DNA of 63,646 nucleotides from Pseudomonadota bacterium (GCA_030684355.1 JAUXTN010000098.1:1-63646), one strand, 5' to 3'; counted from the first letter of the stretch, positions 9,060-20,275 are shown. Notes: generated by a model not told the origin, from the letters alone. Translations and numbers: made by a program.

Positions 9060-9472
9060 ACCTTCTCGTCCTCGACACACACGTATGGATCTGGCTCGTG
9101 AACGGCGGACCCGAGCGTCTGCTCGAGGGCGCGACCGATGTCATCCGCCGTGCTTCCGTCGAGTCGGCGCTCGCTGTCTCCGCCATCTCCGTTTGGGAGG
9201 TGGCCATGCTCGAGTCCAAAGGGCGCCTGCAGCTGCAGATGGAGTGTCTGGAATGGGTCGCCGAGTCGACCCGGCGAGCGGGACTTCGAGTCCTCCCCCT
9301 GTCCCCGGAGATCGCTGTGGCCAGCACTCGTCTGCCCGGCGACCCTCACGGTGATCCGTCGGATCGGATCATCGTCGCGACTGCGCGTCATGAGAGCGCC
9401 ATCCTCGTTACCCGGGATCGCGCGCTCCTTGGCTACGCGGCGCAAGGCTACCTACGCGCGATCGAGGCGTAG
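9041..9472 (+). CDS. vapC: PIN-domain toxin of the second VapBC-type module
   Basis: 143 residues from GTG 9041, preceded by a GGAGG ribosome-binding site at about 9032. PIN signature residues appear in LLVLDTHVWIWLVNG, SAISVWEVAMLESKGR and DPSDRIIVATARHESAILVTRD, the pattern of toxins paired with Phd-type antitoxins. It is a predicted Mg-dependent endoribonuclease. The protein is clearly different in sequence from the PIN toxin at 7879-8292, so the two modules are independent acquisitions rather than a duplication. Confidence 0.9.
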   Translation: MGSGSVDLLVLDTHVWIWLVNGGPERLLEGATDVIRRASVESALAVSAISVWEVAMLESKGRLQLQMECLEWVAESTRRAGLRVLPLSPEIAVASTRLPGDPHGDPSDRIIVATARHESAILVTRDRALLGYAAQGYLRAIEA

Positions 9473-9492
9473 AGACGCACGATGAGGACCGG

Positions 9493-12400
9493 TCAGCCCC
9501 CGTAGAACCCGAGCACGACACCCACGTCTTCGTTCCCGTCCACGTTCACGTACGGCGCGGCGAGCACGACGTCGTCGATGCCGTCGTGGTCGAGGTCGGA
9601 GACGGCGCACCGGTAGCCAAGGTACTCATCTGTGTTGCTCGACCCAAACGAGGCGGCGTAGTCGCCGGCACCGAGGTCGTAGGTGCCGGCGAGCGGTCCC
9701 GCCACGAGCCAGCCCATGCCCGAGTAGGAGCCGGCCGTCGCCTCGAGGGACGCGCCGACGAGCAGGTCGGGCGCGCCGTCGCCGTCGACGTCGCCCATGT
9801 CGGCACAGGCGTGGCCCCCGCCGAGCAGCAGCGCGTAGGTGCCCTGCACGGTCGCCTCGGCGTCGGTCATCTCGACCTCGCCGGAGAAGGGACCGTGGAA
9901 GAGCATCACGCTCCCCGCGGAGACGGCCCCACCGTCGTCGCCGTGCGCCCCCACGAGAACGTCGGCGTAGCCGTCGCCGTCGACGTCCCCTGGCGACCGC
10001 GCCACGGCGTAGCCGAGGTAGTCCAGCGTCGCGGCGCCCACGACCTTCGCATCGGCGTTCGACAGGTCAAAGGTCGAGGAGCTCGAGATCGGCGCGTAGA
10101 CGACATAGAGCGCGCCCGAGCTGTCCCCGTTGTCGTCGTCGTGGGGCGCGCCCACGAGGTAGTCGTCGTAGCCGTCGCCGTCGATGTCCTCGCCGCCGCC
10201 GAGCGCGTTGCCGGCGTAGTCGTAGGTGTCCTCGCCGATGATCGTGCCCACCACCGTGCCGAGCCCGCTGTAGACGGTGACCTCCCCCTGCGAGCTGCTG
10301 CCGTTGAAGTAGTTGCCGCAGAGCCAGTCCTGGTACCCGGTGAGCGCGTCGGAGCTGCCGGCGCTCCCCACCACGGCGCAGGAGTAGGTCGCGTAGTCGA
10401 CGCCGGTGAAGAGCACGTTGCTCGTCGTCTGCGGACCGCGGATCAGGCTGACGGTGTCCGTCCCGATGATGTCCAGCACGACCGCGATCTCGTCGTCGCC
10501 GTCCCCGTCGAGGTCGTTGAGGCCCCACGAGCCGTAGGCGAGCTGGCTGTACGTCGCGTCCCCGTAGGCGTGGAACGCGGCGACCTCTCGCCCGACCGAC
10601 TCGCCCGCGGGCACCTCGGTGAGCACATCGAGCACCGACCGGCTGCCGCCGTAGGTCGAGAGGTCCGCCGAGCCGGTGACGAGGACATCCTCCCAGCCGT
10701 CGCCGTCGAAGTCGAAGTCCGAGGAGAGGGACAGGCCCCAGCGTGCGTTGCTCGTCGCGCCGGTGAGGATCACGTCCGCGTCGGCGATGGTGTAGGCGCC
10801 GTCGAGCCCGCAGGAGGGATCCACGCCGTCGCAGTCCTGGTCCACGCCGTCGCCGCAGGTCTCTTCGGCGCCGGGGTACGCGTCGTCGTCGCCGTCGTCG
10901 CAGTCGTTCGAGTCGGTGCCGTGGCCGCTCGGCGCGGCGCAGGTCGCGCGGGAGCTCGTCGCATCGCCGTAGCCGTCGCCGTCGGCGTCGGCGAACCAGG
11001 TGGTGGTGCCGGTCACCGACGGGTCGGCGTCGTCAGCGAGGCCGTCGCAGTCCTCGTCGACGTCGGCGGCGTCGCACACCTCACCGCCGGCGGGGCTGAC
11101 AGCGGCGTCGGCGTCGTCGCAGTCCTCGCCGTTCGCCGCGTGGCCCGGGGGGAGCGCGCACGCGGCGGACGCCGCGGTGGAGTCCCCGTAGCCGTCCCCG
11201 TCGGCGTCGCCGTAGAACGTCGTCGTCACGCCGTCGTCGGCGGTGCCGTCGCAGTCCTCGTCGTCGTCGTTGCACGTCTCGGGCGCGCCGGGGAAGTCGT
11301 CGGCGTCCGCGTCGTCGCAGTCGGTGTCGTCCGCCACCGTGCCCGCTGGCGCGACGCAGGCCGCAAAGCCCAGGGCGGCGTCCCCGAAGGTGTCGCCGTC
11401 GAGGTCGGCGTACCAGGTGCCGGGGTCGTGTACGTCGGAGTCGTCGTCGTCGGCGAGGCCGTCGCAGTCCTCGTCGCCGCCGCCGCACACCTCGACGCCG
11501 CCGGGGTGGACGTCGGCGTCGGTGTCGTCGCAGTCGGTTGCGTCGAGGCCGTACCCGGCAGGGGCATCACACTGGGTCACCGTGCGCGAACCGTCCCCGA
11601 AGCCGTCCCCGTCCGAGTCGCGGGCGAAGGCCGCGAAGGTCGAGGCGTCGGTGCCCGCGTCGGCGTCGTCCGCGGCGCCCGAGCAGTCCTCGTCGAGGTC
11701 AGCGGCGTCGCACACCTCGGCGAGGCCGGGGCTGCGGGCGAGGTCGGCGTCGTCGCAGTCGCCCGACACCGCCACGAACCCCGTGGGCTCCGCGCAGGCC
11801 TGCGTCGTGAGCGCGAGGTTGCCCCAGGCGTCGCCGTCGGCGTCGCGGTACCAGGTCGCGGCGTCGCTCACATCGGGGTCGTCGTCGTCGACGAGCGCGT
11901 CGCAGTCCTCGTCCACCGCCCCGTCGCACACCTCGACGTTCCCCGGCGAGCGCGTCGCGTCGGCGTCGTCGCAGTCCTCGCAGGCGGCCCAGCCGTCGGC
12001 GTCGGCGTCGGCCCAGGCGACCGAACCGTCGCAGTTGTAGTCCACGGGGTCGGCGCAGTCGGGCTCCGGCGCGTCGGGGTGCACGTCGGCGTCGGTGTCG
12101 TCGCAGTCGCGGTCGTCCCCGACATAGTCGGCGGGGTGCTCGCAGGCGGTCCGGCCCGTGTCGGCGTCCCCATAGCCGTCGGCATCGGCGTCCATGTACG
12201 CGGTGGTCGCGTCGGTGGCGTCCTCGTCGGTCGACCCGTCGCAGTCGTCGTCCGTGCCGTTGCACGTCTCCACGGCTTCCGGGTGGACGCCGTCGTCGCC
12301 GTCGTCGCAGTCGGTGGCGTTCGCGCTGGTCTGCGGCGGGGCCTCGCAGGCCACGACGGGCCCGTCCGCGTCGCCATGGCCGTCCCCGTCGGCGTCGGCG

Positions 12401-12627
12401 TACCACGTCCCGGCGTCGGTGGCGTCCTCGTCGACCACGTCGTCACAGTCGTTGTCGCGCCCGTCGCAGCGCTCCTCCGCCGTGGGGTTCACGTCGTCGC
12501 GCGCGTCGTCGCAGTCCACCTGCTCGTCATAGCCGTCGTTATCGGCGTCCACCGCGATCTTGGACACGCTTACATCGGGGCCGCACGCCGACAGGAGCAG
12601 GAGCAGGCGTAGGGACGGGGTGACCAT
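9493..12627 (-). CDS. Lipoprotein with MopE-type metal-binding repeats and FG-GAP repeats
   Basis: 1044 residues. ATG 12627 begins a lipoprotein signal with lipobox LLSAC (MVTPSLRLLLLLSAC). The first two thirds consist of roughly a dozen Asp/Cys-rich units with a DxDxDGxGD core and CDD.DA, ...E.CDG.DEDCDG spacing, the pattern of MopE-like putative metal/calcium-binding motifs. The last third has six integrin-alpha-like FG-GAP units, for example FDFDGDGWEDVLVTG and DIDGDGYDDYLVGAP. It is probably a surface-exposed, calcium-stabilised lipoprotein used in adhesion or binding; the ligand is unknown. The coding strand is strongly biased, which creates long spurious open frames on the opposite strand. 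Confidence 0.9.
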   Translation of the reverse strand: MVTPSLRLLLLLSACGPDVSVSKIAVDADNDGYDEQVDCDDARDDVNPTAEERCDGRDNDCDDVVDEDATDAGTWYADADGDGHGDADGPVVACEAPPQTSANATDCDDGDDGVHPEAVETCNGTDDDCDGSTDEDATDATTAYMDADADGYGDADTGRTACEHPADYVGDDRDCDDTDADVHPDAPEPDCADPVDYNCDGSVAWADADADGWAACEDCDDADATRSPGNVEVCDGAVDEDCDALVDDDDPDVSDAATWYRDADGDAWGNLALTTQACAEPTGFVAVSGDCDDADLARSPGLAEVCDAADLDEDCSGAADDADAGTDASTFAAFARDSDGDGFGDGSRTVTQCDAPAGYGLDATDCDDTDADVHPGGVEVCGGGDEDCDGLADDDDSDVHDPGTWYADLDGDTFGDAALGFAACVAPAGTVADDTDCDDADADDFPGAPETCNDDDEDCDGTADDGVTTTFYGDADGDGYGDSTAASAACALPPGHAANGEDCDDADAAVSPAGGEVCDAADVDEDCDGLADDADPSVTGTTTWFADADGDGYGDATSSRATCAAPSGHGTDSNDCDDGDDDAYPGAEETCGDGVDQDCDGVDPSCGLDGAYTIADADVILTGATSNARWGLSLSSDFDFDGDGWEDVLVTGSADLSTYGGSRSVLDVLTEVPAGESVGREVAAFHAYGDATYSQLAYGSWGLNDLDGDGDDEIAVVLDIIGTDTVSLIRGPQTTSNVLFTGVDYATYSCAVVGSAGSSDALTGYQDWLCGNYFNGSSSQGEVTVYSGLGTVVGTIIGEDTYDYAGNALGGGEDIDGDGYDDYLVGAPHDDDNGDSSGALYVVYAPISSSSTFDLSNADAKVVGAATLDYLGYAVARSPGDVDGDGYADVLVGAHGDDGGAVSAGSVMLFHGPFSGEVEMTDAEATVQGTYALLLGGGHACADMGDVDGDGAPDLLVGASLEATAGSYSGMGWLVAGPLAGTYDLGAGDYAASFGSSNTDEYLGYRCAVSDLDHDGIDDVVLAAPYVNVDGNEDVGVVLGFYGG

Positions 12628-13020
12628 GCGCGCATGGAACCTCACAACCGATCGACGGTCAAGCGAGGAACTGAGCCCGCGGTTCGGCCGCCGCCTTACG
12701 TGCGCTCCTCGGGCACACCTTGGATGGAAGGCGAGGGCATCCGGATTGGGGAGGCGATCCCCGGACGTCTCGGACTGGACCGTCGAGCAAGAGGGGCACA
12801 CCTTCCGCCCCCGACCTGAGGCCGCATAGGTTGAACGCCTGTCAGAGCTGGATTGTTTCGTGGTCGGCGGTGGACGCGAGGCGCTGACCCGCGGGCGCGC
12901 CGGACTCGGCTGGGCTCGGGACGGCCGCGGCGCCCGGCCCCAACCAGCGCCGATGAGAGATCGGTGAGAGATTCGGGCCCAACGCAACGGCGCTAACCTG
13001 CAACCTCACCCCGGACCCCC
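12628..13020. other. Intergenic region between divergent lipoprotein genes
   Basis: 393 nt separate two divergent lipoprotein genes, so both promoters should be here. I see no convincing gene, RNA or strong inverted repeat; short open frames on the plus strand have no ribosome-binding site or recognisable sequence. Confidence 0.6.
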
Positions 13021-13743
<723 letters not shown>

Positions 13744-14184
13744 GCCGAACCGACGGGCGCCGCGACCGGCGCGCGGGGTGACGCCGCCGCGACCGGGACC
13801 TCCGCGCACCGCGCCGCGGGGCGCTCCGGATTCGGCGCGAGCCATATCGGAAGCCGATGCACCTGCGGACGGTAGTGGTCGGCTCGCCGCGACCACGACG
13901 ATCGTGACCGGGCTGCTCCGCTCGACGGGCCCGCCCGCGCCGGGGCGGGAACGCGACGACCAGGGGGTCCACGCGAGCGCGTAGAGGGGACTGGGTAGCA
14001 CCAACTCAGCCGCTCCACGCTCCGCGACGGCGTGAATCGGCGGCGGGGCTTCTTTGGCATCGACTACTCGGCACGTGGACGCTGCTCCTCGCGGCGCTCG
14101 TCCGGGTGCGCGGGCGGATGGTCGCCCATCGGCCGAACGCCGGGCCTGCGTTGCGTGCATCGTGGCCTGAGGTACAATCGACAC
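13744..14184. other. Region without recognisable genes
   Basis: 441 nt between two rightward genes. The open frames across it have no credible start or recognisable sequence, and I see no RNA gene or strong terminator. Confidence 0.5.
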
Positions 14185-14610
14185 ATGATCCCTCCCTCGC
14201 ACCACGGTCGCTTCGCCGGTTCCAATCGCCTCTGGTTCATGCCGGGGACACCCGCCCACGTCTCTGACGGAACGCTCGTCATCGCCGCCGACCGCGTGTC
14301 CGTGCGCTGGGCTCACGAAGGGGTGCAGAAGGAGGGCGAGCTCGTGCTCAGCGGGCCCGCGCCGTCGTGCCGCGGCGACTTCACCGACACGTTCCACGCA
14401 ACCAGTGCGCTGGTGTTGCACGGCTACGTACAGGGCAGCGCGGTCCGCTTGTTCTGCACGTACTCGGCAGGCGACGGATCGCCGGCCTGGGGCTGGCGCA
14501 TCGTCCTCGACTGGTACGACCCGGATCACTTCAGCTTTCGCATGTTCAACGTGCTCCCCGACGGCAAGGAAGCGCTCGCCGTGGACCTGTTCGGCGCGCG
14601 AGCGGCCTGA
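14185..14610 (+). CDS. Hypothetical protein of about 141 residues
   Basis: The ATG at 14185 gives a soluble protein without signal peptide. It has the look of a small beta-barrel (alternating strands such as GTLVIAADRVSVRWAHEG and ending DHFSFRMFNVLPDGKEALA). The pattern of a lipocalin-like DUF1579 domain is possible but weak. It stands alone between two lipoprotein genes and no function can be assigned. The coding character is convincing because the frame continues cleanly and ends just before a tail-to-tail neighbour. Confidence 0.6.
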   Translation: MIPPSHHGRFAGSNRLWFMPGTPAHVSDGTLVIAADRVSVRWAHEGVQKEGELVLSGPAPSCRGDFTDTFHATSALVLHGYVQGSAVRLFCTYSAGDGSPAWGWRIVLDWYDPDHFSFRMFNVLPDGKEALAVDLFGARAA

Positions 14611-14663
14611 CGCAGCGATCACCGCCGCCGACATCCCCTACCGCCGTCCGCTACGGCCGTCCG

Positions 14664-15449
<786 letters not shown>

Positions 15450-15889
15450 ACTTCCATCGCCCGAAAATGTCGCATATATTGGCAAGGCGCAAGTCCCGCC
15501 GCGCTTCGGCGAGCAAGCGAACACGCTACCATTGTGCCCGGTCAGGACGCCCGGTGCGACTCGCTCCGCTCGGCGGGCGCCACGTCGCCCTGGTGGTCCA
15601 GGGCCTCGAGTGCCCCACGCGCGGCCGCGCCCCGACGGCCGCGGCGACGCCGAGCTCTACGACCGCGTGTGCGCCGACGTGTTCGGCGAGGACTGGGATC
15701 CCGCGCGCCGGGTGTGCCGGCCGATCGCCGAACGCCGCCTCCACCCTGACCTCGCCCGCATCCCGGGGCAGCCGTTGCGGGCCACGCGGGGGAGAGCCCC
15801 CGGCGTGTGAACCACAATCGATCGCGGTCCTGCTGTAGACTGGCCGGGACGGATGGTCCAGCTTGGGCCGCTCCGGCTCCTGGACCCCG
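15450..15889. other. Divergent promoter region with a possible gene fragment
   Basis: 440 nt lie between the divergent lipoprotein and mannosidase genes. The segment 15470-15530 is relatively AT-rich and may hold promoters. About 15640-15810 on the plus strand reads as protein-like sequence (ELYDRVCADVFGEDWDPARR) ending at a TGA at 15810, but no start or family can be recognised. It may be a gene remnant. Confidence 0.35.
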
Positions 15890-18175
15890 ATGAAAGCCCT
15901 GTCGCTCCCCCTCGTCCTCCTCGCTGGCTGCACGGCGGACGTCGCCCCCGAACCCTCCACGGACCCGGACGACGTGCCGTTCACGTACTCCGAGCTCCCG
16001 CTCACCGACTTCGTCGATCCGCTGGTGGGCACGGGGGGGCCCGGAAACACCATCCCCGGCGCGCTGGTGCCGCACGGCATGGTCCGGGCGTCCCCGGACA
16101 CGTACGCCGAGCCGGGCGTCGTGGACGCGTACCGCTACGAGGACACCCGGATGGACGGGTTCTCCCACACCCACCTCGAGGGTCCGGGCGCCTCCTTCAA
16201 CGGGTACAGCCAGATCCTGCTCCTCCCCCAGTCGGGGGACCTCGTGGTCGATCCGGACGCGCGCGCCGCGAGCTTCGAGCACGCCACCGAGTCGGCCCGG
16301 CCCGGCTACTACGCCGTCACCGCGGGCGGCGTGCAGGTCGAGCTCACCGCGACCTCGCTCGCCGCCGTGCACCGCTACACCTTCCCCGCGGGCGATGCGC
16401 GCGTGCTGATCGACGTGGGGAGCAGCCTCGGCACGAGCATCGACGGGGCGCTCGCCTTCAGCGGGTCGGAGGCGACCGGGCACGGCGAGTACCTCGTCCA
16501 CCCGCTCCTGTCGGCGTTGTACGACAGCTTCGGCGACACGGCACGGACGACGGTCTACACGGCGATCACCGTCTCCGTCCCGCCGACCACCCACGGCACC
16601 TTCCAGAACGGCGAGGACGCGACGGAGGGGGCGGACGCGGTGGAGGGCGCCTGGAGCGGCGGGTGGCTCGGGTGGACCTTCGGCGCCGAGACCACGGTCG
16701 AGGTTCGCGTCGGCATCAGCTACATCTCCGCCGAGCAGGCGCGCCAGAACCTGGACGCCGACGTGGGGGACGCGGACTTCGACACCGTCGCGGCGCGGGC
16801 GGAGGCGGAGTGGAACCACGTCCTCAACCGGGTCCAGGTCGACGGGACGGACGCGCAGAAGCAGCAGTTCTACACGGCCCTGTACCGCTCGGCCTTCCAG
16901 CCCGCGGATCACACCGAGGCCGGCGGCCGCTACGCGGTGCACGCCAGCGGGGACGCCGAGGTGCTCGACGCCGACGGCCTCCAGTTCATGACCGACGACT
17001 GGTGCCAGTGGGACTCGTTCCGCACCGTGCACCCGCTGGGGACGCTGTTCGAGCCCGAGCTCCGCGACGACATCGCGCGGAGCGCGCTGGTGGTCTACCA
17101 ACAGGGCGGGTGGTTGGACAAGTGCTCGTGGGCGGCCACCGGCTACTCGCGCGTGATGATCGCCAACCCCACCGTGCCCATCCTCACGGACATGCTGGTC
17201 AAGGGGCTGGACGGGTTCGACACCGACGAGGCCTGGGCTGCCATCGACAAGGCCGGTACCGAGGAAGCCGAGGGCGTGCCGTACGGCTTGTGTGGCTACG
17301 CGTCCCTCGGCACGCCGCCGGAGTACCTGGAGCTCGGTTTCGTGCCCCAGGCCTGCGACCCCGCGCAGTCGGCCTCGCTCACCCTCGAGTACGCGGTCGA
17401 CGACGCGGCCGCCGCGCGCTTCGCGGCCGTGACCGGGCGCGACGACGACGCCGCCCGGTACACGGCGCGCGCCGAATACTGGCGGAACACCTTCGACACC
17501 TCCATCGGCTATGCGCGCCCGCGGAACGTCGACGGGTCGTGGGTCGAGCCCTTCGACGCGGACGAGTACTCCACCTCCAGCGGGTTCTGCGAGGCGACGA
17601 GCTGGATCTACAGCTTCCACGTGCTGCACGACGTGCCCGGGATGGTAGAGGCGATGGGTGGGCACGACGCCTTCATCGAGCGGCTCGACCGCTTCTTCGA
17701 CGAAGGGCACTTCGACGTGTCGAACGAGCCGAGCTTCCACATCCCTTGGCTGTACGCGGCGGCCGGCGATCCGTCGGGCACGCAGCGCCGCGTGCGCGAG
17801 ACCCTGGAGTCGAGCTTCTCGGTCACGCCCGACGGCCTGCCCGGCAACGACGACGCCGGCGCCACCTCGGCGTGGGTGGTGCTGGCGTCGTTGGGGCTCT
17901 ACCAGATCGACCCGAGCGAGCCGGTGTGGACGATCACCACACCCGCGGTATCGCGCGCCGAGCTCCGGCTGCACCCGGGCTACTACGCAGGCGGGACCTT
18001 CGTGATCGAGACGGTTGGCGATCCGGCCACCCAGCCGTACATCGCCTCGGCGACGCTCGACGGCGCGGCGCTCGACCGCGCGTGGATCACCCACGAGGAG
18101 ATCACCCGGGGCGGGACCCTGAGCCTGACCTTGTCGGACGCCCCCACCGACTGGGGGGTCTCCGGCGGACGGTGA
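15890..18175 (+). CDS. GH92-family alpha-mannosidase, lipoprotein
   Basis: 761 residues from ATG 15890, the start that gives a lipoprotein signal (MKALSLPLVLLAGC). The protein has the N-terminal beta-sandwich opening FVDPLVGTGGPGNTIPGA and the helical catalytic domain of glycoside hydrolase family 92. Family hallmarks include HLEGPGASFNGYSQI, DDWCQWDSFRTVHPL, EATSWIYSFHVLHD and the GNDDAGATSAWVV block that supplies acidic catalytic residues. These calcium-dependent enzymes trim alpha-1,2 or other alpha-mannosides from glycans, and a surface location fits foraging on mannoproteins. There is no sugar transporter next to it. Confidence 0.93.
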   Translation: MKALSLPLVLLAGCTADVAPEPSTDPDDVPFTYSELPLTDFVDPLVGTGGPGNTIPGALVPHGMVRASPDTYAEPGVVDAYRYEDTRMDGFSHTHLEGPGASFNGYSQILLLPQSGDLVVDPDARAASFEHATESARPGYYAVTAGGVQVELTATSLAAVHRYTFPAGDARVLIDVGSSLGTSIDGALAFSGSEATGHGEYLVHPLLSALYDSFGDTARTTVYTAITVSVPPTTHGTFQNGEDATEGADAVEGAWSGGWLGWTFGAETTVEVRVGISYISAEQARQNLDADVGDADFDTVAARAEAEWNHVLNRVQVDGTDAQKQQFYTALYRSAFQPADHTEAGGRYAVHASGDAEVLDADGLQFMTDDWCQWDSFRTVHPLGTLFEPELRDDIARSALVVYQQGGWLDKCSWAATGYSRVMIANPTVPILTDMLVKGLDGFDTDEAWAAIDKAGTEEAEGVPYGLCGYASLGTPPEYLELGFVPQACDPAQSASLTLEYAVDDAAAARFAAVTGRDDDAARYTARAEYWRNTFDTSIGYARPRNVDGSWVEPFDADEYSTSSGFCEATSWIYSFHVLHDVPGMVEAMGGHDAFIERLDRFFDEGHFDVSNEPSFHIPWLYAAAGDPSGTQRRVRETLESSFSVTPDGLPGNDDAGATSAWVVLASLGLYQIDPSEPVWTITTPAVSRAELRLHPGYYAGGTFVIETVGDPATQPYIASATLDGAALDRAWITHEEITRGGTLSLTLSDAPTDWGVSGGR

Positions 18176-18257
18176 GATCGAGCCCCGCGGTGCGGCGGAG
18201 GGGTGAGGCTCGGGCGGAAGGGCCCTCCGCGCCCGGCCCGTGCTACTACCGGCGCCC

Positions 18258-19322
18258 ATGATCCCCGATCTGCTCCTCCGCCAGCCCCTGTTCGCCGGCG
18301 TCGCCCCCAAGCTCCTCGCCGACGCGGCAGCGTTGTTCCAATTCCGCAGCGTCCTCGGCGGCGGGACCCTCTGGTACGAGGGCGAGCCCGCCGAGGCGCT
18401 CGCCATCGTGGTGGACGGCGCGCTGGCCGTACGCGTCGGGATGCGAGAGGTCGGGCGGATCGGGCCCGGAGAGCTCGTCGGCGAAGCTTCGGCGTTCTTC
18501 GGCGAGCCCCGCGTCGCGACCGTGACGGTGACCGCGCCCACCCGCGTCCTCGTGCTCGCTCGCACCGCGCTCGCGCCGCTCCGCGCATCGCATCCCCAGG
18601 TCTACGATCCGCTGCTGCAGCGCGCTCTCGAGGCGATGGCCCGCCGGGTCCGCGACGCCGATCACCGCATCGCCGCCGCCAGCACCCAGGGCGTCGACGC
18701 GCCGACGCGCATCGTGCCGCTCGCGCTCGATCGGGTGTTCCGCGCGCTCTCCGGCCCCGAGGACGAGACGCCTCCGGGCATCTACTCCCTGCTCCGGCGA
18801 TTCCCGCGGCTAAGCGACGCCCCCGTGGCGGCGCTCACCGCCCTCGTGGAGGCGCTCACGCCCCGGCGGGTGGCGGAGGGGGACCCGGTCTTCCTCGAGG
18901 GCGACGCGGGGGACAGCGCGTTCGTGCTGACCGAGGGAACGCTCGACGTGCTGCGGGAGATCTACGGTGGAAAGGCGAGCATTCTCGCCACGCTCGATCG
19001 CGGCGCCGTCTTCGGGACGGGCTCCCTGCTCCTCGGCGACCGTCGTAGCGCATCCTGCATCGCGCGCACCGACTGCTGGGTCCACGAGCTCCCCGCGCCT
19101 GCCCACGATGCCCTGCGCGGCGAGGCGGGCCGCCTGTGGCGCGAATCGCTGCTCTCGGCGCTGCGGGCGCAGGTTGTGCTCGCCGACGGGCTGCTCGCGG
19201 AGCTCGCGGGCGGGACGACCGACGCCGAACGTGCGAAGCTGCGCGAGGCGGCGGCGCAGGTGCTCGCGTACCGGGTGAATGACATTCCGGGTGATCCGTG
19301 GGAGTTTCCGGTCAACTTCTGA
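18258..19322 (+). CDS. Protein with two cyclic-nucleotide-binding domains
   Basis: 354 residues from ATG 18258. Two CRP-type beta-roll domains are recognisable. The first (about residues 5-125) has GPGELVGEASAFFGEPRVATV; the second (about 185-300) has EGDPVFLEGDAGDSAFVLTEG and GAVFGTGSLLLGDRRSASC. The second replaces the usual phosphate-binding GE pair with GTGS, so it may not bind nucleotide. No DNA-binding or catalytic domain is present, which suggests a regulatory or scaffold protein. The gene follows the mannosidase after 82 nt in the same direction. Confidence 0.82.
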   Translation: MIPDLLLRQPLFAGVAPKLLADAAALFQFRSVLGGGTLWYEGEPAEALAIVVDGALAVRVGMREVGRIGPGELVGEASAFFGEPRVATVTVTAPTRVLVLARTALAPLRASHPQVYDPLLQRALEAMARRVRDADHRIAAASTQGVDAPTRIVPLALDRVFRALSGPEDETPPGIYSLLRRFPRLSDAPVAALTALVEALTPRRVAEGDPVFLEGDAGDSAFVLTEGTLDVLREIYGGKASILATLDRGAVFGTGSLLLGDRRSASCIARTDCWVHELPAPAHDALRGEAGRLWRESLLSALRAQVVLADGLLAELAGGTTDAERAKLREAAAQVLAYRVNDIPGDPWEFPVNF

Positions 19323-19405
19323 CGGGAGCGCGGGGGCGTTCGGATGCCTCCACTCACGCCTAGGCAGCCTCCGCGCGGGTGCCCGGCCCCCCGCCCCGTC
19401 CGCGC

Positions 19406-20275
19406 CTACTCGACCGTGACCGCCACCGACCACCACCCCATGCCGCCGCGGCCGTCGAGCACGACCGCGTGGAGCACGCCCTCGCCGGCCTCGTCGGGGG
19501 TCCAGAGGATGGTATCGGAGGTGGGCGTCGGGTCGTCGACGCTGACGGAGACAGGCGCGGCGAGGGTGCCCACGTCGGTGTACCAGCGCCACTCGAGCGC
19601 CTCGGTGCGGGTCTCGGAGCCACCTGCGGTGGTGACGTAGGCGTACTCCTCGAGCTCCCCCGCGAGGGTGGCCACGATCTCGTACTCGCGGCCGGCGGCC
19701 CCGGTGAGGCCCGCGCCCGCGGCGAGGGCGTCGCCCTGCACCTCGAAGGTGCCGATGTCGGGGTTGGTGTTGGGCGTGGGCGCGAGGCTGATCGGGATGC
19801 GCCGGAGCACAAGCTCGGTCTCCCCTGGGCCCCCTTCCGGAGCGGTCGTGAGCGTGACCTGCACGGTCGCGCTCGTGCCCTCGAGGGCCTCCTCCTCCGT
19901 GAGGCCGGCGAGGGCACCCTCGGGCACGGTCCACGCGGGCGCGAAGCCCGGCTCGAAGCCGATGAGGCCCGCCGCCTGGAGCGCGGCGACGAGCTCGACC
20001 TGCTCCTCGGGGGTCATCGACTCGAGATCCGCGAGGCCGTCGAGCAGGGTGGAGTCGAAGGAGCAACCCAGCTCGGAGCCGACGACGCAGGCGAACCAGA
20101 TGGCGCCCCAGCCCTCGCCGTCGGGGGCATAGCCGAGGGAGGTGAACGAGACGGCCTCCCCCGGCCGGGGCTCGGCGGGCTCGGCGCGCACGGCGAGGAG
20201 GCGCAGCCGGTCGAGATCCCACTCCTGGGACAGAGTGATCGATTGGCAGCCGAGGAGCATGAGGAGGGTCGTCAC
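19406..20275 (-). CDS. Lipoprotein with Ig-like region, partner of the TonB-dependent receptor
   Basis: 289 residues from GTG 20275, overlapping the receptor's stop codon (GTGA), so it is translationally coupled as the last gene of the operon. The signal is short with lipobox MLLGC. The C-terminal half has Ig/PKD-like beta-sandwich features (EYEIVATLAGELEEYAYV, TILWTPDEAGEGVLHAVV). Position directly after a TonB-dependent receptor suggests a surface substrate-binding or accessory lipoprotein in the manner of SusD partners, but it has no resemblance to SusD itself. No ligand can be named. Confidence 0.7.
   Translation of the reverse strand: MTTLLMLLGCQSITLSQEWDLDRLRLLAVRAEPAEPRPGEAVSFTSLGYAPDGEGWGAIWFACVVGSELGCSFDSTLLDGLADLESMTPEEQVELVAALQAAGLIGFEPGFAPAWTVPEGALAGLTEEEALEGTSATVQVTLTTAPEGGPGETELVLRRIPISLAPTPNTNPDIGTFEVQGDALAAGAGLTGAAGREYEIVATLAGELEEYAYVTTAGGSETRTEALEWRWYTDVGTLAAPVSVSVDDPTPTSDTILWTPDEAGEGVLHAVVLDGRGGMGWWSVAVTVE

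Noticed and set aside
9586..12612. A 1008-residue open frame opposite the MopE-type lipoprotein
   Set aside because: Translation is Val/Ala/Arg repeat sequence mirroring the Asp/Gly-rich codons of the real gene; no ribosome-binding site or signal.
15542..18565. A 1007-residue open frame on the minus strand
   Set aside because: Antisense to the clear GH92 gene, with Arg/Gly/Pro-rich translation and no motifs.
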